A program made the translations under genes and the position numbers. Positions 38,340 through 47,767 of a DNA stretch of 64,000 bases are shown here, one piece after another. The notes under the pieces were generated by a model. It saw nothing but the letters and a program-made list of their open reading frames with translations, ran no database searches and had not been told where the DNA came from. Within the stretch, counting starts at the first letter, position 1. Every line of letters starts with the position of its first letter. The DNA is from Pseudomonas sp. SJZ079 (GTDB taxonomy: Bacteria > Pseudomonadota > Gammaproteobacteria > Pseudomonadales > Pseudomonadaceae). Where the stretch lies: positions 1 through 64,000 of the forward strand of contig NZ_VIUH01000016.1 of NCBI RefSeq assembly GCF_007993865.1, given 5' to 3'.

Positions 38340-38895
38340 TTCAAATCTCCTGCGTGATCTTTTTAGTGAACCGGCGCACTGCGGATGGCGCGCTGGCGAG
38401 AGGGGATCATCACAAACTCGCCAGGGCAGATCCTGCAGCCAAGGCGGGGCGCGGCATTTTGCAGGCGAAGGGCGAGCCCTTCAAGAAGTTCTGGAGCAAA
38501 ACCTGGAGATAACTACAGGTCATACTTTGACTTCGTGTTCAATTTTTTTTGCCGAGGGCTAGTGCCGCAACGCCTGCGGGTCATTCGAGGGCTTCTTTAG
38601 CGGTTATTGGCATCCTTGTCATGAATGCTGCTCCATGGATCAGGCCCGCTGTTCGATGATTGCGCGTAGGTGTCAGCATTTGCAGGGCCTGTAGGGCTTT
38701 TGCTGTGCAGTAAATAAAACGCCGCAAGGGTATATCAAACGCAGTGATTGTAGTGGGCAAGGTTGTTGACTACGGGGTCAACAACGCTGTGTGTTAGGCC
38801 GCTCCTGGGTTGTAGCCACGCGGATGACGCAATTGGTGAAAACGATGTCGCCCAGCAACGGCCTGACTACATGGCGATATTTTGCACGGTGCGGG
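38340..38895. other. Intergenic region between gcdR and pntAA
   Basis: A 556-bp gap with no credible gene. It should carry the pntAA promoter (transcribed to the left) and the end of the gcdR transcript. It contains a T8 tract near 38543-38550 and a clean inverted repeat at 38762-38785, listed separately. No RNA gene was recognised. Confidence 0.5.
38762..38785. promoter_or_regulatory. Perfect 9-bp inverted repeat, possible operator
   Basis: GTTGTTGAC (38762-38770) and GTCAACAAC (38777-38785) flank TACGGG. There is no T-run beside it, so it is more likely a protein-binding site than a terminator. The half-site resembles those of GntR-type regulators in general form. It is about 420 bp from pntAA, so its target is unclear. 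Confidence 0.4.
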
Positions 38896-39804
38896 CTACC
38901 CCAGCCCGCAGGTGGCTGCATAGCGCTGTGCCTGTTGTACCAACCAATCGCGAAAGCTTAGCAGTCCAGCGGACTCGACTTTACGTTCGGGGATGATCAG
39001 GTAATAGGCCTTGTCATTGGCGCAGGCATGCTCCAGTGCCAGCATCAGGCGGCCCTCGGCCAGCTCGCGTTGAATCAGGAAAGGTGGAATCAGGGCCACG
39101 CCCATGTCGTGCATGGCCGCCTGGGCGAGCATGGAAAACAACTCGTAACGCGGCCCGCGCATGTCCCTGGGGGTGTTCAAGCCGAGCGAAGTGAACCACT
39201 GGCGCCAGGCGTAGGGCCGTGTGGTTTGTTGCAGCAGGGGTAACTCGGCGATCTGTTCGGCACTGAGTTGCCTGCGTCCCGCGAGCAGCGCCGGGCTGCA
39301 CACCGGCATCGGGTTCTCGCGCATCAGCGGGTAGGCCACGGTGCCCGACCAGTCGCCGTCGCCGAAATAGACCGCCGCATCGAACTCGGTGTCGGCAAAC
39401 AGAAAGGGCCGGGTGCGGTTGGTCAGGTTGACCGTGACCTGCGGATGCAGGCGCTGGAAGTCCTTCAACCGGGGCAGCAGCCACTGGGTGCCGAAGGTCG
39501 GCACCACCGCCAGCTCGATATTCATTGCGCCCTGCTGGCCCATGATGGCCAGGGTGTCGCGCTCCACCGCATCGAGTTGGCTGGCGACGCGCCGTGCATA
39601 GGACAGCCCGGCCTCGGTGAGTTTCACCCCGCGTCGCGAGCGGCGGAACAGTTCGACGTTGAGAAACTCTTCCAGGCTGGCGACTTGGCGACAAATGGCG
39701 CTCTGGGTCAGCGCCAGCTCTGCGGCGGCCTTGGTGAAGCTCTGGTGGCGCGCGGCCGACTCGAAAGCGACCAGGGCGGTGGTGCTGGGGATCTTGCGAC
39801 GCAT
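38896..39804 (-). CDS. gcdR: LysR-family regulator GcdR
   Basis: A 302-residue LysR-type activator: N-terminal winged helix (SFTKAAAELALTQSAICRQVASLEEFL, residues 22-48) and a C-terminal effector domain. It is divergent from gcdH. In P. putida and P. aeruginosa the same arrangement has GcdR activating gcdH and the CoA-transferase gene in response to glutarate, so I assign the same role. The 214-bp divergent region holds the shared promoter. Confidence 0.87.
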   Translation of the reverse strand: MRRKIPSTTALVAFESAARHQSFTKAAAELALTQSAICRQVASLEEFLNVELFRRSRRGVKLTEAGLSYARRVASQLDAVERDTLAIMGQQGAMNIELAVVPTFGTQWLLPRLKDFQRLHPQVTVNLTNRTRPFLFADTEFDAAVYFGDGDWSGTVAYPLMRENPMPVCSPALLAGRRQLSAEQIAELPLLQQTTRPYAWRQWFTSLGLNTPRDMRGPRYELFSMLAQAAMHDMGVALIPPFLIQRELAEGRLMLALEHACANDKAYYLIIPERKVESAGLLSFRDWLVQQAQRYAATCGLG

Positions 39805-39942
39805 CTGTGCGGCACTCTCATGTTTGCAGGCTGTTTGTCTAGGCTAAAGCTATCTCGAAGTGAGTAATATGCACAACAGCGTGCGAAATCCTCGTTTGCA
39901 CGGCCCGCCTCCCAGGCCTAGGATTAATGCTCATGTTCTCCA

Positions 39943-39967
39943 TTGGGAGCGGCGCTTGCCGCGATGC
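39943..39967. repeat. Single REP-like palindrome upstream of gcdH
   Basis: TTGGGAGCGGCGCTTGCCGCGA matches the REP arm type seen at 31461 and in recC. It lies within the gcdR-gcdH divergent region, about 50 bp before gcdH. No inverted partner is evident. Confidence 0.5.
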
Positions 39968-40018
39968 TGTGAGCAACGGCGCCCAGCCACTCTCCCTAGT
40001 GTTTTCGAGGTTACCGCG

Positions 40019-41197
40019 ATGGCCAAGGCAAGCTTCAACTGGATCGACCCGCTGCTGCTCGATCAGCAATTGACTGAAGAAGAACGCATGGTGCGCGACA
40101 GCGCCCAACAGTTCGCCGCCGACAAACTGGCCCCGCGCGTGCTGGAAGCCTTCCGCCACGAGCAGACCGACCCGGCGATCTTCCGCGAGATGGGCGACAC
40201 CGGCCTGCTCGGTGCGACCATCCCGGAAGCCTACGGCGGCAGCGGCCTGAACTACGTGTGCTACGGGCTGATCGCCCGCGAGGTGGAACGGGTCGACTCC
40301 GGCTACCGCTCGATGATGAGCGTGCAGTCGTCCCTGGTGATGGTGCCGATCTTCGAGTTCGGCAACGAGGCGACCAAGCAGAAGTACCTGCCCAAGCTGG
40401 CCAGCGGTGAGTGGATCGGCTGCTTCGGCCTGACCGAGCCGAACCACGGCTCCGACCCGGGTTCGATGATCTGCCGGGCGAAGAAGGTCGACGGCGGTTA
40501 TCGTCTGTCCGGCAGCAAGATGTGGATCACCAACTCGCCCATCGCCGATGTGTTCGTGGTCTGGGCCAAGGACGATGCCGGCGAGATCCGTGGCTTCGTC
40601 CTGGAGAAGGGTTGGCAGGGCCTGAGCGCCCCGGCGATCCACGGCAAGGTCGGCCTGCGCGCCTCGATCACCGGCGAAATCGTCATGGACAACGTGTTCT
40701 GCCCGGAAGAGAACGCCTTCCCCGACGTGCGCGGCCTCAAGGGTCCGTTCACCTGCCTCAACTCGGCCCGCTACGGCATCAGCTGGGGCGCCCTGGGCGC
40801 CGCCGAAGACTGCTGGCACACCGCGCGCCAGTACGTGCTGGACCGCCAGCAGTTCGGTCGGCCCCTGGCCGCCAACCAGCTGATCCAGAAGAAGCTGGCC
40901 GACATGCAGACCGAGATCACCCTGGCCCTGCAAGGTTGCCTGCGCCTCGGGCGGATGAAGGACGAAGGCACGGCCGCGGTGGAGATCACCTCGATCATGA
41001 AGCGCAACAGCTGCGGCAAGTCCCTGGAGATCGCCCGCCTGGCCCGCGACATGCTTGGCGGCAACGGCATCAGCGACGAGTTCGGCGTGGCCCGGCACCT
41101 GGTCAACCTGGAAGTGGTGAATACCTACGAGGGCACCCACGACGTCCACGCGCTGATCCTCGGTCGCGCGCAGACCGGCATCCAGGCGTTTTTCTAA
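40019..41197 (+). CDS. gcdH: Glutaryl-CoA dehydrogenase
   Basis: A 392-residue acyl-CoA dehydrogenase. Family features are [16 protein letters not shown] (about residues 136-151), [18 protein letters not shown], and the C-terminal [23 protein letters not shown] block holding the catalytic glutamate (in NTYEGTHD). It oxidises and decarboxylates glutaryl-CoA to crotonyl-CoA with FAD, in lysine, tryptophan and glutarate catabolism. The start is MAKASFNW; an upstream in-frame extension contains the REP sequence and is not coding. Confidence 0.94.
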   Translation: MAKASFNWIDPLLLDQQLTEEERMVRDSAQQFAADKLAPRVLEAFRHEQTDPAIFREMGDTGLLGATIPEAYGGSGLNYVCYGLIAREVERVDSGYRSMMSVQSSLVMVPIFEFGNEATKQKYLPKLASGEWIGCFGLTEPNHGSDPGSMICRAKKVDGGYRLSGSKMWITNSPIADVFVVWAKDDAGEIRGFVLEKGWQGLSAPAIHGKVGLRASITGEIVMDNVFCPEENAFPDVRGLKGPFTCLNSARYGISWGALGAAEDCWHTARQYVLDRQQFGRPLAANQLIQKKLADMQTEITLALQGCLRLGRMKDEGTAAVEITSIMKRNSCGKSLEIARLARDMLGGNGISDEFGVARHLVNLEVVNTYEGTHDVHALILGRAQTGIQAFF

Positions 41198-41208
41198 GCG
41201 GTTCACGC

Positions 41209-41292
41209 CGTAGGCTGGGTAGAGGCGTTTTTTGCCGAAACCCAGCTGTCAGGCAATCCAGCTGGGTTTCGCTGCGCTCTACCCAGCCTACG
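41209..41292. repeat. 84-bp nested palindrome between gcdH and the CoA-transferase gene
   Basis: Perfect 16-bp outer arms (CGTAGGCTGGGTAGAG at 41209-41224 and its complement at 41277-41292) enclose perfect 11-bp inner arms (GAAACCCAGCT at 41237-41247 and AGCTGGGTTTC at 41260-41270). It is a dispersed intergenic repeat type seen in many Pseudomonas genomes. As RNA it would form a long hairpin inside the two-gene operon. Confidence 0.8.
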
Positions 41293-41316
41293 CCCACTCT
41301 CTAGTGTGAGAATCCC

Positions 41317-42540
41317 ATGTCCGGCGCCCTGTCCCATATCCGCGTACTCGATCTCTCCCGTGTGCTCGCCGGGCCCTGGGCCGGGCAGATTCTCGCCGAC
41401 CTCGGCGCCGAGGTGGTCAAGGTCGAGCGCCCCGGCACGGGTGACGACACCCGCCACTGGGGCCCGCCGTTCCTGCAGAACCCGCAGGGCGAGAACACCA
41501 CGGAGGCGGCCTACTACCTGGCCGCCAACCGCAACAAGCAGTCGCTGACCCTCGACTTCACCCAGGCCGAGGGGCAGCGCATCGTCCGCGAGCTGGCGGC
41601 GAAATCCGACATCCTCATCGAGAACTTCAAGGTCGGCGGCCTGGCCGCCTACGGCCTCGATTACGCCAGCTTGAAGGCGCTCAATCCGCGGCTGATCTAT
41701 TGCTCGATCACCGGTTTCGGCCAGGATGGCCCCTATGCCAAACGCGCCGGCTACGACTTCATGATCCAGGGCCTCGGCGGGTTGATGAGCCTGACCGGAC
41801 GCCCGGAAGGCGAGGCGGGCGCCGGGCCGGTCAAGGTCGGCGTCGCGCTGACCGATATCCTCACCGGGCTGTATTCCACCGCGGCGATGCTCGCCGCCCT
41901 GGCCAGCCGCGAGCAGACCGGCAAGGGACAGCACATCGACATGGCGCTGCTCGACGTGCAGGTCGCCTGCCTGGCCAACCAGGCGATGAATTACCTGACC
42001 ACCGGCACGCCGCCACGGCGCCTGGGCAATGCCCATCCGAATATCGTGCCCTACCAGGACTTCCCCAGCGCCGACGGCGACTTCATCCTCACGGTCGGCA
42101 ATGACGGCCAGTTCCGTAAATTTTGCGAGGTCGCCGGCCTTACGGCTTTGACCGACGACCCGCGTTTTGCCACCAATAAGGCGCGCGTCGCTCACCGCGC
42201 CGAGCTGATCCCGCTGATCCGCCAGGCCACGGTGTTCAAGACCACCAGTGAGTGGGTGACTGCCCTGGAAAAGGCCGGCGTGCCCTGCGGGCCGATCAAC
42301 GACCTGCAGCAGATGTTCGCCGACCCGCAGGTGCTGGCGCGTGGTCTGCGTATCGATCTGCCGCACCCCCTGGCCGGCAGCGTGCCGCAGGTGGCCAGCC
42401 CGATTCGGCTGTCCGAAACCCCGGTGCAATACCGCAATGCGCCGCCCCTGCTCGGCGAACACACCGAGCAGGTATTGCGCCAGTGGCTGGGCATGAGCGC
42501 CGAGCAGATCGCCGCGCTGCGTCAGACCGGGGTGCTCTGA
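41317..42540 (+). CDS. CaiB/BaiF-family CoA-transferase, probably succinyl-CoA:glutarate
   Basis: A 407-residue class III CoA-transferase with the N-terminal RVLDLSRVLAGPWAGQ motif and conserved aspartate in DMALLDVQVA (about residues 207-216), where the acyl-aspartyl intermediate forms. Directly downstream of gcdH and under presumed GcdR control, it most likely moves CoA from succinyl-CoA to glutarate, supplying GcdH. It is separated from gcdH only by the palindromic element. Confidence 0.86.
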   Translation: MSGALSHIRVLDLSRVLAGPWAGQILADLGAEVVKVERPGTGDDTRHWGPPFLQNPQGENTTEAAYYLAANRNKQSLTLDFTQAEGQRIVRELAAKSDILIENFKVGGLAAYGLDYASLKALNPRLIYCSITGFGQDGPYAKRAGYDFMIQGLGGLMSLTGRPEGEAGAGPVKVGVALTDILTGLYSTAAMLAALASREQTGKGQHIDMALLDVQVACLANQAMNYLTTGTPPRRLGNAHPNIVPYQDFPSADGDFILTVGNDGQFRKFCEVAGLTALTDDPRFATNKARVAHRAELIPLIRQATVFKTTSEWVTALEKAGVPCGPINDLQQMFADPQVLARGLRIDLPHPLAGSVPQVASPIRLSETPVQYRNAPPLLGEHTEQVLRQWLGMSAEQIAALRQTGVL

Positions 42541-42550
42541 GCCGGGCGAC

Positions 42551-43741
42551 TCAGCCAGGCTGGCCATCCACTCGTGGGCGCCAGAACAGCGCCGCGTAAT
42601 GGCGCAGGAACAGGGCGAACGCCAGCATCCAGCATGCACTGGAAAGCCCTAGACCGCTGAGCGGCGCCCAGGGCACCAGCAGCACGCGCAGCAGCGCCGC
42701 CAGTTGCAGGCTGGCGAAGGCCCAGCTCATCGCCCGCGGTGCCTGCAGCGGGCGGCCGGTATGGCCGAGGCTGACCCGCGCGAGCATCGCCAGAATCACT
42801 CCTGCCACCGCGCCGACCGCCAGGGCGTGATGGCCCAGGCTGGCCTGATCTAGTAGTCCCAGGTGCCACAGCGCCAGGCCGAGCGTGGCCACCGGCAGCC
42901 AGGCATAGGCCGCGTGCAGCGACCAGAGCAACGGCACGCGACGGATGCCGGGGTCGAACCAGTGCAGCAGGCGCAGGCCGTGCAACAGCGTCAACGTCAG
43001 AAACAGCGGGGCCAGCCAGGGCTGGGGCTGCAGCTTGTGGCCCAGGGCGAACGACAGGGCGGCGCCCAGCGACAGCAGCATGACCAGCAGATCCAGGCGC
43101 GGCTGCGGCGCGCATGCGCTTATCCGGCCCACCCCGCGCTGGGTGAAGAAGGGAATCACCCGACCGCCGATGATGTTGACCAGTGCGCCTAGCAGCCACA
43201 GGCCGGCCAGTGCGCCGCGCCGCTGCAGGCTCTCGTCGCCCAGCGCCAGGCCATACAGCAACACGTACTCGCAGCCAGCCAATAGCAGCAGGACCAGCAC
43301 CAGCGGGTAGTTGCGCCGTTGCCCGGCCGCCAGCAACTGGCGGCCCACGACCCAGGCCACCAGCGGCAGAAACGGCAGTTGCACGGCCAGCAACAGACCC
43401 AGCGGCGCGCCGACCAGCCAGACCAGGCGGGCGAGTAGCCAGAGCCCGAACAGCGCCGCCAGCGGCGCGCCGGACAGACCGGGGCGACCGGTCCAGTTCT
43501 GTACCGCAGTCAGCAGAAAGCCGGCGATGATCGCCACGCCGAAGCCGAACGGCATCTCGTGGCGGTGCCAGGCCAGGCTGCCACCCCGTGGTTGCCAGGC
43601 GGGCAGATAGCCGAGCAGGTGGGCGATCCAGATGCCGATGGCCAGCAGGGCGAAGGCGCCGCCGGCCAGGAAGAATGGGCGAAAGCCCAGGCGCCAGAAC
43701 GGCGCTATAGACAATTCGCGAGTGCGATCACGCAGTAGCAC
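42551..43741 (-). CDS. nnrS: NnrS-family haem-copper membrane protein
   Basis: A 396-residue protein with about twelve membrane helices. NnrS features are FWRLGFRPFFL at the N terminus, AWHRHEMPFGFG and the later FFTQRGVGRI and HALAVGAVAGVILAM segments. NnrS proteins protect against nitrosative stress, notably loss of iron from the cytosolic pool. It starts at GTG with AGGAG upstream and overlaps the ppyR-like gene by 14 bp, placing it in the fhp-ppyR-nnrS locus. Confidence 0.88.
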   Translation of the reverse strand: MLLRDRTRELSIAPFWRLGFRPFFLAGGAFALLAIGIWIAHLLGYLPAWQPRGGSLAWHRHEMPFGFGVAIIAGFLLTAVQNWTGRPGLSGAPLAALFGLWLLARLVWLVGAPLGLLLAVQLPFLPLVAWVVGRQLLAAGQRRNYPLVLVLLLLAGCEYVLLYGLALGDESLQRRGALAGLWLLGALVNIIGGRVIPFFTQRGVGRISACAPQPRLDLLVMLLSLGAALSFALGHKLQPQPWLAPLFLTLTLLHGLRLLHWFDPGIRRVPLLWSLHAAYAWLPVATLGLALWHLGLLDQASLGHHALAVGAVAGVILAMLARVSLGHTGRPLQAPRAMSWAFASLQLAALLRVLLVPWAPLSGLGLSSACWMLAFALFLRHYAALFWRPRVDGQPG

Positions 43742-43982
43742 AGCAGGGCGCTCCTGGTCTGTTCAGTTGCTGCTGCGCCGCCAGGCGCAGCACATAGCCG
43801 AGTTTCAGCAGGCTCGGCCCGAGGATGGTCAGCGCATGGGCGCCGACCAGCAGGCGCAGGCCGAGATAGGCGTCCAGGCCATAGGCGGCGAACAGGCCGA
43901 TCAACAGCAACAGCAGACCCGCGACCAGCAGCCGATTGGCCAAGCGTAACGCCCGCACGGGGCAGGTGAAGAAATCGGACAT
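43728..43982 (-). CDS. ppyR: PpyR-like small transmembrane protein
   Basis: An 84-residue protein with two membrane helices (about 13-35 and 41-62), Cys-Pro near the N terminus and two cysteines at the C terminus. In P. aeruginosa a protein of the same size, PpyR, sits between nnrS and fhp and affects psl and pyoverdine expression. I assign it on size, topology and position. It is coupled to nnrS by overlap. Confidence 0.6.
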   Translation of the reverse strand: MSDFFTCPVRALRLANRLLVAGLLLLLIGLFAAYGLDAYLGLRLLVGAHALTILGPSLLKLGYVLRLAAQQQLNRPGAPCCATA

Positions 43983-44001
43983 GACCGCCTCCCGGGAATC
44001 C

Positions 44002-44118
44002 AGTGGCCTGTGCGGCCAGTTCGGTTAGTCAGTTTCGGCGTCTGCGTCCCCGGTATTGCATTGCCTCAGGGCCTCAGCCATCCGAACTCGAGTTAACCAA
44101 CCAGCCGTACAGGTCACT
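44002..44118. repeat. Inverted-repeat element, copy 2 (117 bp)
   Basis: The ends are AGTGGCCTGT (44002-44011) and ACAGGTCACT (44109-44118), with one mismatch. The interior matches copy 1 (19941-20106), including GTCAGTTTCGGCGTCTG and CGAACTCGAGTTAACC, but about 45 bp of the centre is missing. It lies between fhp and the ppyR-like gene. Confidence 0.7.
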
Positions 44119-44130
44119 CGCCCCTGTGGT

Positions 44131-45312
44131 TTAACTGTCTAGCGCACTGGCCGGGCCAAAGAACTCATAGTGACTCTGGCTTTCCGGTACGCCGAGTTCG
44201 CGCAGGTGCTTCTTCACCTGGGCCATGAAGGGCTTGGGGCCGAGGAAGTAAGCGTCCAGGTCACGCTCTTCGGGTAGCCATTCGGCCAGTTGCGCCTGGC
44301 TGAGAAAGCCCACGGCGTGCGACTGGTCGTCTGCGCGCGGTTCGCTGTAGCAATAGAAGTGCTGCACCTGCGGATGTGCCGCGGATTGCGCCTGCACCCA
44401 GTCGCGGAAGGCATGCACCCCGGCATGTCGCGCGCAGTGGATAAAGTGAATCGCCCGGCCGCTGTCACGCGCGGCCTCGAGCATGCTCACGGCCGGGGTG
44501 ATGCCGACGCCGGCGCTGATCAGCACCAGCGGCTTGCTCGACGGCCGCAGGACGAAATCGCCGGCCGGCGGGAACAGCTCCAGGCGGTCGCCGACTTGCA
44601 GTTGATCGTGCAGGTAGTTGGACACCTTGCCGCCCGCCTCGCGCTTGACGCTGATGCGGTACTCGCGGCCATCGCCGAGCGCCGACAGCGAGTAGTTACG
44701 GCGTTCTTCCTCGCCGTCCAGGTGCAAACGCAGCCCGATGTACTGACCCGGATGAAACTCAAGCAGCGCGCCGCCGTCTTCCGGCTGCAGGTGCAGGGAG
44801 ACGATTTCCTCGCTTTCCGCGACCTTGCCGGCCAGACGGAACCAGCGCGCGCCACGCCAGCCACCGGGCGCCTCGGCGTTGGCCGCGTAAGCGCTTTCTT
44901 CCGCGCCGATCAGGATGTCGGCCAGTTGGCCGTAAGCCGCGGCCCAGGCGTCGATCACCTCGTCGGTGGCGATCTCGGCACCCAGCACTTCGCGAATCGC
45001 CCGCAGCAGGCAGCTGCCGACTATCGGGTAGTGTTCGGGGAGGATCTGCAGCGACACGTGCTTGTTGACGATCTGTCCGACCAGCGGGCCGAGGGCTTCC
45101 AGCCGGTCTATATGCCGGGCGTACATCAGCACGGCGTTGGCCAGGGCGCGTTGTTGTTCGCCGCTGCTCTGGTGAGCCTGGTTGAACAGGGCGCGCACCT
45201 CTGGGTATTCGGCGAACATGATGCTGTAGAAATGCCGGGTCAGGGCTTCGCCGCCGGTTTCCAGCAGCGGTACAGTGGCTTTGATCAGGCTGCGGTGTTG
45301 GGCTGAGAGCAT
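44131..45312 (-). CDS. fhp: Flavohaemoprotein, nitric oxide dioxygenase
   Basis: A 393-residue protein: globin domain with distal Tyr29 and proximal His85, then FAD-binding (RNYSLSA) and NAD-binding (VLISAGVGITPAVSML) reductase domains. It converts NO and oxygen to nitrate using NAD(P)H. It is divergent from its regulator gene. The intergenic region carries three NorR boxes and a candidate sigma-54 promoter on this strand. Confidence 0.95.
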   Translation of the reverse strand: MLSAQHRSLIKATVPLLETGGEALTRHFYSIMFAEYPEVRALFNQAHQSSGEQQRALANAVLMYARHIDRLEALGPLVGQIVNKHVSLQILPEHYPIVGSCLLRAIREVLGAEIATDEVIDAWAAAYGQLADILIGAEESAYAANAEAPGGWRGARWFRLAGKVAESEEIVSLHLQPEDGGALLEFHPGQYIGLRLHLDGEEERRNYSLSALGDGREYRISVKREAGGKVSNYLHDQLQVGDRLELFPPAGDFVLRPSSKPLVLISAGVGITPAVSMLEAARDSGRAIHFIHCARHAGVHAFRDWVQAQSAAHPQVQHFYCYSEPRADDQSHAVGFLSQAQLAEWLPEERDLDAYFLGPKPFMAQVKKHLRELGVPESQSHYEFFGPASALDS

Positions 45313-45417
45313 GTTTGCGTTCCTCTGCGAGTGGTCGATTCTGCTCGTGGTGGCCGCTGGCGCAATTCGGCTGCGGGCCAGCCACGTGTTAAGTTGATTG
45401 CTTCTGATCTATTACTT

Positions 45418-45432
45418 ACAGAAAACATGCCA
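45418..45432 (-). promoter_or_regulatory. Candidate sigma-54 promoter of fhp
   Basis: Read on the minus strand, TGGCATG (45432-45426) is followed after the right spacing by CTGTA. The -24 element is good. The -12 element has GT in place of GC, so the match is imperfect. The NorR boxes lie about 40-100 bp upstream of it, the usual place for enhancer sites. Confidence 0.5.
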
Positions 45433-45473
45433 GTATTTTTATCTTTAAATTTCAATGGCTTATTTGTTGTGTA

Positions 45474-45529
45474 GTCTTTATGACAATAAGCGATAAAGAG
45501 TCTTTATGACTCCGAGTAGTCTTTATGAC
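45474..45529. promoter_or_regulatory. Three NorR-type boxes
   Basis: Three identical copies of GTCTTTATGAC, fitting the NorR GT-N7-AC rule, lie at 45474-45484, 45500-45510 and 45519-45529. NorR needs three such sites to assemble on the enhancer. The third overlaps the start codon of the regulator gene at 45525, so binding should repress that gene. Confidence 0.88.
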
Positions 45530-47084
45530 CGCTAGCCCCTTGCTCACCGCACTGATCCCGCTGGTCGCCGACCTGTCCCGCGAATTGCCCGAGGCCGAGC
45601 GCTATCGGCGCCTGTTGCTCGCCCTGCGCCAGTTGCTGCCCTGCGATGCGGTGGCGCTGCTCAAGCTCGAGGGCGAGGTGCTGGTGCCGTTGTCGGTCGA
45701 GGGGCTGAGCGCCGATACCCTCGGCCGGCGCTTCAGGGTCAGTGAACACCCACGGCTGCAGGCGCTGCTCGAGCGTCGCGGACCGACCCGCTTCGCCACC
45801 GACTGTGGCCTGCCCGACCCCTACGATGGCCTGGTCGAGGGGCATCGCGGCCATCTGGAGGTGCACGACTGCCTGGGTTGTCCGCTGTATCTACAGGACA
45901 CGCTGTGGGGCCTGTTGACCCTGGATTCCCTCGATCCGGCGAGTTTCGGCAGCGTCGACCTGGACACCCTGGAGGCTTTCGCCAGCCTGGCCGCCGCCAC
46001 CGTGATGGCCAACGAACGGATCAACCGGCTGCTGCGTCGGGTCGAGGACGAACATCAGCTGGCCGAGGTCTACAAGCAAGCCGCCGGCCAGCACCGCCCG
46101 CGCGAGCTGATCGGCCAGAGCCCCAGCCATAAGCACTTGCAGCAGGAGATCGCCCTGGTCGGCGACAGCGAGCTGAGCGTGCTGATCAGCGGCGAAACCG
46201 GGGTCGGCAAGGAGCTGGTGGCCGAGGCTCTGCATGCCGCTTCGCCGCGCGCCAAGCGCCCGTTGATCAGCCTCAACTGCGCCGCATTGCCGGACACCCT
46301 GGTCGAGAGTGAGTTGTTCGGTCATGTGCGCGGGGCGTTTTCCGGCGCGATCAACGAGCGCAGCGGCAAGTTCGAACTGGCCGACGGCGGCACATTGTTT
46401 CTCGATGAGGTCGGCGAACTGCCGCTGGCGGTACAGGCCAAACTGCTGCGGGTACTGCAGAGCGGGCAGTTGCAGCGGGTCGGCTCGGACCGCGAGCACC
46501 GCGTCGATGTGCGCGTGCTGGCGGCGAGCAACCGCGACCTGGCCGAAGAAGTGCGCGCGGGACGCTTTCGCGCCGACCTCTATCACCGCCTGAGCGTCTA
46601 CCCGTTGCGGGTGCCGGCGCTGCGCGAACGCGGTCGCGATGTACTGCTGCTGGCCGGCTACTTCCTCGAGGAGAACCGTGCGCGCCTGGGGCTGCGCAGC
46701 CTGCGCCTGTCCGCCGATGCGCAGAAGGCGCTGCTGGCGCATGACTGGCCGGGCAACGTGCGCGAGCTGGAACACCTGATCGGCCGCGCGGCGCTCAAGG
46801 CCTTGTCGGCCTGTGCCGAGCGCCCGCGCATCCTCAGTATCGACAGCCAGAGCCTGGACCTGCCGAAGCATGTCGTCAGCCCGGCCAGTGCCGAGCCGGC
46901 GCCCCTGCAGGTGTCGGATGCGCTGGCCGGCATGCCCCTGCGCGACGCCCTGGATGCTTACCAGAAACAGCTGATCGGCGAAGTCCTGGCGCGCCACCAG
47001 CACAAGTGGGCCGACACCGCCCGCGAACTGGGCATCGACCGCGCCAACCTGAGCCGGCTGGCCAAGCGCCTGGGCCTGAAGTGA
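45525..47084 (+). CDS. fhpR: Nitric-oxide-responsive sigma-54 activator (NorR/FhpR)
   Basis: This 519-residue NorR-type activator has an N-terminal GAF domain keeping the non-haem iron ligand set seen in E. coli NorR (Arg77, Asp98/Asp101, Cys116, Asp134). The AAA+ domain has Walker A GETGVGKE (223-230), and a Fis-type helix-turn-helix ends the chain. The sigma-54 contact loop reads GAFSGA (270-275), not GAFTGA. No clear ribosome site precedes the ATG, and the ATG lies inside the third NorR box. It should activate fhp when NO binds the iron. Confidence 0.92.
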   Translation: MTASPLLTALIPLVADLSRELPEAERYRRLLLALRQLLPCDAVALLKLEGEVLVPLSVEGLSADTLGRRFRVSEHPRLQALLERRGPTRFATDCGLPDPYDGLVEGHRGHLEVHDCLGCPLYLQDTLWGLLTLDSLDPASFGSVDLDTLEAFASLAAATVMANERINRLLRRVEDEHQLAEVYKQAAGQHRPRELIGQSPSHKHLQQEIALVGDSELSVLISGETGVGKELVAEALHAASPRAKRPLISLNCAALPDTLVESELFGHVRGAFSGAINERSGKFELADGGTLFLDEVGELPLAVQAKLLRVLQSGQLQRVGSDREHRVDVRVLAASNRDLAEEVRAGRFRADLYHRLSVYPLRVPALRERGRDVLLLAGYFLEENRARLGLRSLRLSADAQKALLAHDWPGNVRELEHLIGRAALKALSACAERPRILSIDSQSLDLPKHVVSPASAEPAPLQVSDALAGMPLRDALDAYQKQLIGEVLARHQHKWADTARELGIDRANLSRLAKRLGLK

Positions 47085-47190
47085 GGTTTCGCGCCGGGCG
47101 CCAAGGGGCAGAGTCGGTGAGCCTGGCAATGAGTGAAAGGCGAGGCGTCGCGCTAAACCACGCCGCCTCGCTGACGCTCTACTCGCTTAG

Positions 47191-47529
47191 CTAGTCGGCG
47201 CCCGGCGTATCGTCGCGCCCCAGCACGTCGCCCGCCCAGCTCAGCGCGGCGACCACGGTGGGAAAACCGATGGTGCTGGTCAGCGCGATCAGGCAGTGCT
47301 GGATCTGCTCCTCGGTCGCGCCGGCATCCAGGGCCCGCCTGACATGGCTGTGCACCGCGCCCTCCGAGCGAATCGCCGCCGCGGCGGCGAGCTGCACCAG
47401 TTGCACGGCCTGCTCGTCCAGCGGGCCGGCATTGCGCACAGTAGTGCCCAGTGCCTCAACGGCGTCAAAGTAATCCGGATGCTGCTGCTTGAAGCGTTGA
47501 TAGGTGTCGAGTTTTCTCTTCCTGTCCAT
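47191..47529 (-). CDS. Carboxymuconolactone-decarboxylase-family protein
   Basis: A 112-residue all-helical CMD-family protein with the conserved core GAVHSHVRRALDAGATEEQI. It has SHVRRAL in place of the CxxC of AhpD-type members, so a redox function is unlikely. The start at MDRKRKLDTY (47529) has GTGGAGAG upstream; a longer open frame to 47709 has no family similarity. It stands alone beside the tRNA gene. Confidence 0.78.
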   Translation of the reverse strand: MDRKRKLDTYQRFKQQHPDYFDAVEALGTTVRNAGPLDEQAVQLVQLAAAAAIRSEGAVHSHVRRALDAGATEEQIQHCLIALTSTIGFPTVVAALSWAGDVLGRDDTPGAD

Positions 47530-47767
47530 GCGGCTCTCCACGAGTTGGATGTGCAACGGGGGGTTTACCCTGTTCAGCGTAAACCCTCTTGGGCAGAAGA
47601 GCAGATGAGCTGAGCAGACGGTGGAGAGCGTTGCGGTTAGCGGGGTGACGGGGGGTGTCTCGTGGGGGCCGGAGTGCGGCAGAGACCAGGCTTGGGTCGG
47701 CTTCACCAAAACGCCTAAGCGTCGAGCTTGTCGACTGCACTGGCGCGGGGCGCACCAAAGCCAAAAC

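Noticed and set aside
45361..45386. A second possible sigma-54 site for fhp, TGGCTGGCCCGCAGC on the minus strand
   Set aside because: The spacing fits but the -12 half reads CAGC and the -24 half departs from consensus; the site at 45418-45432 is better placed relative to the NorR boxes.
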